Shown one piece after another: positions 58,301 through 64,000 of a DNA stretch of 64,000 nt. Location: the NCBI GenBank assembly GCA_004194705.1, contig SADC01000192.1:62001-126000 (forward strand), written 5' to 3'. The position numbers and the translations under genes were made by a program. How positions within the stretch are numbered: the stretch's first letter is position 1; the number at the start of each line of letters is the position of its first letter. This DNA comes from Ditylenchus dipsaci. Lineage: Eukaryota > Nematoda > Chromadorea > Rhabditida > Anguinidae. The notes below the pieces were generated by a model, which saw nothing but the letters and a program-made list of their open reading frames with translations, was not told the DNA's origin and did no database searches.

Positions 58301-59961
58301 TGTTTCCTTCCCCTTTAAAATTGCCGGGGGTGAGGAAAATCTACACCAGAACTGCACTTTTACTTTAGCAGGTTGAAGATTGAGGTTTAATAACTACGGT
58401 TTTTTCGCTCACGTTCACCAAAACCGTCAATAACAGGTGTTTTTGCCAATGAAATAATTTACTTCCAAAATTCAGCAAAAGGCACAGGCTATGTCAAAAA
58501 ATTGGCTACCTTTGAATTTTAAAATTTCTTTTTTATTTTGTTTGCATCAAAAAAAATTTCATCTATTGTGTTCAATCTAGGAATCGCTCTCTAAAAACAT
58601 AACAAAATATAAGCAAAATAATTATTTGAAACTTCTTGTCATCCAAAATTTAATTAATTAATCTAAAATGATACGGAGATCAAACAAGTTTACCTAAAAA
58701 AAATTTATAGAAGGGAATTTTTTGACATGCCCTGTATATGTACAGCTTGACTTCGAAGCCCTACATGATGCCCTTAATTTTCTGTTCCATTCAACCCTTT
58801 ACTATTTTAAAAAGTCAGAGTTTACTCAACACTAAGTCAAACTTGCCTCAAAGTCAAAAGGTGACATATCCAGTCGGTCGAATGCCCTCTTGCTGACCCC
58901 TCTGGCGTTCTGAAGTGGTGGTGGTAGTGCATTTAGTCTAAAGCATGACTGTCACTTTTATTCTTCACTTTTTTATTTTTTTATGTAATTTCCGCCGTGG
59001 ACATGAGAATAGAAAGTTTAAAGACAAAACATCCGTCCTTTTTTCTATTTTTAGTCTTTTATATATAAAAGGCACTGACCCTGTGGTCTGAGTGTAGGCA
59101 GAAGGGTGATGAAATACAATCATAGCCGATGGATACGCTTCAGACAGCTGCAATAAACCCACACAATTTAGTTTTTGAACTTATAAATCTGTTAAAATAG
59201 TCCTATTCATTAATTATTAACAATTTTCGGTAAAGTTTAAGAGATTTTCAGTCTACAAAAAGTCTGGTACTCAGCCTGCGCAGTCTATTAAGCATTAAGA
59301 GTTAATTTAGTATTGTAAATCTCAGATTTTTGAGAAAAAAGGTGCAAATTTGATGTAGATCTTCCTAATCTACTTTTCAATTTTTATTTTGAGCAACATC
59401 TACCGTAAATCCTCTATTTAGCCGATCCCCTGTTCTTTGACGACTTACTGTATAACCTCTACCAATGCTCCATGGGGGATTAATTTTCAATCCCTGAAAA
59501 GTTTCGAAATTGTAAATCGAAAATTGTCTTAATTATGAAATCCTATTCAAAAATGAAGGGGGGATTTTTAAAGGGTGGTGGATTAATAGTGGTTATACGG
59601 TATATTTCAGACCAGAGAATTCTTATGCAAAACTGTTTATGGCATTTTCTTAACTCCTGCCAGCTCTACCTATTCCGCTTTTCAGATTTTGGTTGAGCAC
59701 CCGAACATTTCTGAAAAAACTTACCGGTTGACTAATTAGAGGATTTACGGTATATCAGAGTTGCATTAAATCATCGGTAAGTTAAACCGACCAGTTTTTT
59801 TTCCACTTGTTAGTATCATAAAATACCTCTATTTTTTCAGACACCTCGAAATGCCACTAGAAAATTCAAATTACCTGAGCTATTGTGCCTAGGAGCATCA
59901 CAAAAAAAGCTAGAGATCCGCTTCTGGGTATTAACATCATGGTCCTACTGACACCGACCAT
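55333..59961 (-). CDS. Neuropeptide precursor, NLP-8/orcokinin-like (AFDRLD peptides)
   Basis: Secreted prohormone, complete, about 192 residues. Exons (minus): 59961-59875, 59147-59080, 58901-58847, 57946-57778, 55532-55333. Exon 1 encodes a signal peptide (MMLIPRSGSLAFFVMLLGTI). Downstream, four related peptides stand next to dibasic sites: AFDRLDMSPFDFE after KR, AFDRLDENGFFGML after KKK, AFDRLDDNASFML followed by Gly and RKRR (so probably amidated), and PFDRLDVSSFGMS after KR. The pattern matches C. elegans NLP-8 peptides (AFDRMDNSDFFGA) and more distantly arthropod orcokinins (FDEID..GFGF). The exon 3 donor is GC (GCAAGT at 58846). The exon 3 acceptor was chosen to keep phase. One peptide per exon, except two in exon 4, leaves room for alternative splicing. 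An antisense gene sits in intron 4. Confidence 0.85.
56166..57668 (+). CDS. Small cysteine-rich GPI-anchored protein, Ly6/ET-module-like; nested gene
   Basis: Exons 56166-56199, 56638-56730, 57281-57408, 57462-57668, giving 153 residues with consistent phases. Residues 1-15 are a strong signal peptide (MIFLILFILFWLC), immediately followed by ECRSCVKLDEETCKTQDPCE, GNFCTY, a middle segment with single cysteines, and ICNDKDNCNTECTI, whose C..D.CN ending is the three-finger signature. The last 25 residues (FGFLLQLGTAIWMANFLITK) are hydrophobic, as for GPI attachment. Likely an extracellular membrane-tethered modulator; ligand unknown. It lies antisense in intron 4 of the neuropeptide gene. The exon 1 donor (GTGGAA) is weak but is the only one that joins the signal peptide to the cysteine domain in frame. 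Confidence 0.72.
58251..58318 (-). other. tRNA-like fragment
   Basis: On the minus strand GAAGGTTCAAATCCCCTGG, a B-box-like word with a partial T arm, ending GGGTGCACAC. No convincing A box or acceptor stem. Confidence 0.3.
59403..59750. mobile_element. TA-flanked MITE, CCGTAAATCCTCTA ends
   Basis: TA, CCGTAAATCCTCTATTTAG; the inverse CTAATTAGAGGATTTACGG, then TA. 348 bp in intron 1 of the neuropeptide gene. Same family as 15542, 14481 and 26106. Confidence 0.68.
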
Positions 59962-62900
59962 GGAATGCCTAGCAATGGACTCACTTCTTTTGCTGGTTAG
60001 CCTCATAATACTGTTCTCCAATCTCATTTTGTGCACAAATATATAAGTAGAAACTAGTAATAGTAGTCCCAATTTGATATTTGTTCCTAAAACCAGGGAA
60101 TAAATATGTAAACATCACAGATAATTGGTGTATGACCACGTTGATTTAGCCAAAACGTGATTGCCGAGCATGACGCAAAGAATTTTTCTTTGTTATTTGG
60201 GTGGAATTTGGGCTGTGGATATTCCTCGGGGCATTACTGCCATTTGGAAGGCCAGCAAATGAACGGGTATGATGAGAAAATTGACCCCCCTTCTTCTAGC
60301 TAGCCACTTAATTCAATTTTTAGGCAGTAGCAGAGGCTTGGCTATGTAAAAAAAGGTGTGCACTGTGTATTTGCATTTGCAGGAAATTTGATAAAAAGGT
60401 CTAGATCGGTTGCAAACATGTTTTTGAACAAAATTTTATCACGGGAGATTTTTCGGAATATTAGTTAATGCGTAATAAAACAAGCTTGGCGTCTTAGTGC
60501 TTTTTCATTTTTTCTGTTGACAGTTTCACATCCTTTAGCTTTTTATTTCAAAGAGGCGTTCAAAAAAATTCAAAAAATTAGGAAAAAGGGTATTTAGTGA
60601 CTAAAAAAGAAGAAAATAATAAAACAGAAAGAAAACGCTATTGTAATTTGAGTGTCCCGACAAAAAAGGAGGAGAATAAAATAAAAAATCGTCCTGTTTA
60701 CTTGAAAATTTTGTTTAAAAAAAAGGAAAAAAGTTCACGGTATTTACGAAAAAACTAACTGAGAAAAAAATGGAGAAGACAATATATATATATATATTTG
60801 CAAAGGGAAAATTGTATTCAAACAATGCTCAAAATAAAAGCAAAACAGTAATAAATAAAATGTTACAAAAAATATAATTATTTAACTGACTTTAAAAAGC
60901 AACATGATTCTACGAACCACTCACAAAAATTATGATTTATTTTCTTTTTACTAAAAAACGAGCAAACAAAAAGCTCGAAAACCGCCAAAAACATAGTGTC
61001 ATCAGGATAGGCAATATTTATGTCTAGAAGGGGTAGTAGCAGTAAGGTCGTCATGGCCAACCCACAGACTAACCCTATAAATCATATCCCTTATCCTTCG
61101 CACAACAAACCAAAAAACACGGCCCCTGCCAAAAAAGTGGCACATGCTTCACACTCAATCTACGTCACCTTCCTTAGGGCGTCGAAATAGCAAACATTTT
61201 TTTAAATAAAGACACTCCAAAAAAACGGCGGTTCAAGAAATCTGACCATTTTTTGCTTGTCTAAACTGTGCCCTTTCGACGAATTTCAAAATTCTGTTTT
61301 TACAGATCAGTTAAAATTAGGAACGATTTATATATTGTCAAAGCAAGATTTTCGCAAAGTGCTCTTGCTAATAGTAGACCACAGGGAGTGCTAAAGGAAA
61401 ATCATGTTATGACATTTTGTACCAAATATAGTCAAGGTGAACAAAAAAATGCCTCCGAAAGCAAGCAATTTTCAAACATACAAAAATTTCAATAATGACA
61501 CCATTTCCTGAGCAAGCTAGCTTAGCTAAAATGCTCAACTAAATTTTTTTTAAGAATGCCATATTGAGAGAGAAATATTTTTAACCAATTAACAAAGTAA
61601 GTGGGTAGGCAAAATTAAATCAACAGGTGGTTCTTAACTACCCGACGTGCCCTGTTAGTACTGCTAGCTACGGAAGTAGTATAGCCTAAGGCATTTGGGA
61701 AAATGCCTTTATATATTCAATTAAGATGGATGTGTGTGCGCGCACTGCTGGAGGGTATAGGTCAATGGACTGTTGCTGTCAAATATTTGCAAATAAAATT
61801 AGTGGCAAGATTAGGAAAAATGTGACTCAGCTAACAACTATTTTCGGCCTTTCTATTCAATTTGCTATACTTTTTTTACTTCTGGGTATGAGTGTGGGGG
61901 TAGACTTTGTTGTTTGTGATGCTGAATTTGTGACATCAGAGTTGAGGTCAGCGTGTGGTCTAGATGTCAAACATTTTCATTCCAAATATTATTTTCTCGG
62001 TTTTTAAAAAAAACATTGGGCGTTAGTAGCAAACCCCCCCCCTATAAATCGGACCTTTTCAAAATCGTTGTAACTACCCTTTGAAACAACAAGTTTAGGA
62101 TTAGCCCTTAGGCTCGGGGGTAGGCCAGCGTACGGAAGTTGTGACTAATAAATGCCTTACGTACTTTTTCTGGAGTCTGGGACATATATTTGTGTACTCT
62201 TTACTTAAGTTTTAAAAGGAATAATTGGGGGGGGGCGTGTTGGTATGCATATTCGCTACTAGGGCCGCAAATGGCTTTTGTGCTGTTCATAGAAATTGAG
62301 TGAAATTTAGGAGTGGCACCCTAAACAGTATTTTGGGCCAAAAAAGTAATGTCGTTCTTTACGCAAGTCTCAGGTTCGATTCTACGTATGACCACCCTTT
62401 TTGCACTTTTATTTTTCGTTCAGGCATTCTAAAAAAAGTTTAGATATTTAATTGAAAATAAAAAATTTCTAAAGTTAATGCAGGAAATGGATAAGATTCA
62501 GAGGTTTTTGGTAATAGATATTTTTGCAGAAAAAGCAACTTGCTTTAGCAGATGGGAGGGACCATGCTTTTTAGTTGGACGTGACATGTTAATAGGCACA
62601 ACAGGGTGACAGGCTAAGTAATGCTAAACGCTGCAAAAAAATGCGTAAAAAAATATCAAAAATTAAAAAAAAATAAAGTTTTTGATAAAATGTAACATAC
62701 TACCTTTATTAATCTCCCTCCCCAAAAGTTCTTTTTAGTACTCCTTGGAAGTTTACTTGCCACAATAGAAACAAGAAAGCAGGCTACAAAGTTAAAAAAC
62801 CCAAAGATCTCTCAAAGCTTGCCCCAACCTTTGTTACTTGTCGAACAAAAAATTTGTAAATCCCAATGTAGCGCTAAACTGGGTGGCGTTTACCAGGACT

Positions 62901-64000
62901 ACACTGTACATAAAAATCATCAGCTGTCTAAAAATGTAAACCAACATACTACTTATTTGAAAAATGGACAGACTTTGAGGAAGTAATTTGAATCACTCCA
63001 TTCACAGAAGACAATACTACTACTGCTGAGCAAAGGCTAAATATATTTTTTAGCTTGGATTGAACATGTGCTTGAGCACTATTTAACAGCGCTAAATTAA
63101 GTTACTGGCTCGTTTCTATAGTAAAGTAGCCAAAAAAGTTGGCGATTCGGGAAGCATGGCTTTTTCATTTCCTTGAAGGTTAAAATCGAATTTCCACTTT
63201 CTTAAAAATTTGGTTAATTTAATTAACTGAAGTTTAACAAACTATTGTTCTTGTATTGTTTGTGTCTAGATTTTTTATTCAGTTTTTTAATTTCCTGCCA
63301 TTTTCGGCATTTTATTGGCTCTTTTTGAGAAAAGAGTACCGATTTTTGAGCCCCCCTGCGCCCCCGAAGGGCGCTTGAGAGTTAGAGATGCGCGCACTCA
63401 CTTACCTTAGACATGACTCCGAGAAGCACTCTTGATCATAAAATGCATATAAAGACTCTTTTTGCCAAGTCCTGTGTTGAAAAACATGGCAAAGCAGCCA
63501 AATAAGTTACTAAATACGTGGCCCCTGTATCATGTCTTTCTCCTCCATGTATAACCCTCAACCATTTTTAAATAGCTTTTCTGGACCTTTAAGTGTTGGC
63601 CGCAAGTGTCAGGCCGCAAGTTTCGTATAAACTTCGTACCACATTTTGTAAGCATATTTCAACAAATGATACATCATTATAAACTAGAATCTTGTGGCTA
63701 CCGAATATTGTTATCATTTTAAAGAAGATTATTTGCCGAAAAATTCAAAAAAAAAGAAAAAAATGTTACCCAGATTGGAACTCGAAGTACGTGAAATAGC
63801 CATAAGATAAACTTGTTAAAGTTCGTCTCAAAAAACGCATGCCAAACCTGTGCAATCCAAGCACAACCAAAAAAAAAAGCCCCAGGGAAAGCCAAGGCAA
63901 AAAAACCACTGCTCAGTATAATGTGTAAGTACCACAGATATAAGTAAAACTCTCCAAAAAATCATAAAATTTAGAAGATGCAAACTTAGTAAATTTGATT
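59962..64000. other. No gene recognised; AT-rich with simple repeats
   Basis: 4 kb upstream of the neuropeptide gene. Long A/T runs, a short (TA)n tract near 60783-60800, and C/G homopolymers near 62027-62043 and 62227-62235. A tRNA-like B box (CAGGTTCGATTCTACG) lies at about 62371. A copy of the GATGCGCGCACTCACTTACC repeat lies at 63380-63475. The 93-codon frame at 61726-62007 has no recognisable domain. The promoter of the neuropeptide gene probably lies in the first part. Confidence 0.5.

Noticed and set aside
61726..62007. 93-codon frame with a hydrophobic stretch
   Set aside because: Isolated, no upstream or downstream exons with agreeing phase, cysteines in no known pattern.
16699..62392. 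tRNA-like sequences at 16.7, 42.5, 43.4, 58.3 and 62.4 kb as real tRNA genes
   Set aside because: B boxes are good, but acceptor stems pair poorly and several lie inside MITEs; treated as pseudogenes or SINE-type remnants.

Overview
The window is animal nuclear DNA, AT-rich and full of transposable elements. Split genes with very short introns (often 42-55 nt, acceptor usually TTTNCAG) are stretched wherever mobile elements have landed. Gene content (SMG1, NIPP1/PPP1R8, NELF-C/D, a SulP/SLC26 transporter) and an AFDRLD-type neuropeptide precursor resembling Caenorhabditis NLP-8/orcokinin peptides point to an ecdysozoan, most likely a nematode. NELF is reported absent from C. elegans, so a nematode outside that lineage, or a close relative of nematodes, fits best.

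Layout. 1-3705 (+): last eight visible exons of SMG1, ending in a clear FATC domain. 4074-7902: element nest (a TTAA element split by a 3.6-kb hAT-type element). 8368-9902 (+): complete NIPP1. 10086-42983 (+): complete NELF-C/D, 14 exons and about 582 residues spread over 33 kb; its introns hold an 8-bp-TSD hAT with coding remnants, a PIF/Harbinger remnant, a miniature LTR retroelement, an 8.0-kb hAT-type composite with an unknown split gene, and many palindromic MITEs. Inside intron 12, on the opposite strand (37041-39515), lies an intact 13-exon coiled-coil gene that may be NuMA/LIN-5-like. 42984-46884: MITEs only. 46885-54532 (+): SulP/SLC26 anion transporter with a Harbinger element (TAA duplication, broken transposase) in one intron. 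55333-59961 (-): complete neuropeptide precursor; its last intron holds, on the other strand, a small GPI-anchored Ly6-like gene (56166-57668). 59962-64000: no gene recognised.

The genes are housekeeping or regulatory (nonsense-mediated decay kinase, PP1 regulator, promoter-proximal pausing factor) or physiological (anion transport, peptide signalling), with no obvious common pathway. NIPP1 and NELF-C/D lie 183 bp apart on one strand and could be co-transcribed. The most unusual content is mobile: hAT-type elements with exact 8-bp duplications whose ends are arrays of short motifs in mirror orientation, and TTAA-flanked MITEs beginning AGGRCCATG, two of which carry tRNA-like sequence.

Several conserved reading frames are each broken by one missing base in or beside a short homopolymer (NIPP1, NELF-C/D, the coiled-coil gene, transposon ORFs). 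This looks like residual long-read assembly error, not pseudogenisation. All homology calls were made by eye from translated exons; no searches were run.
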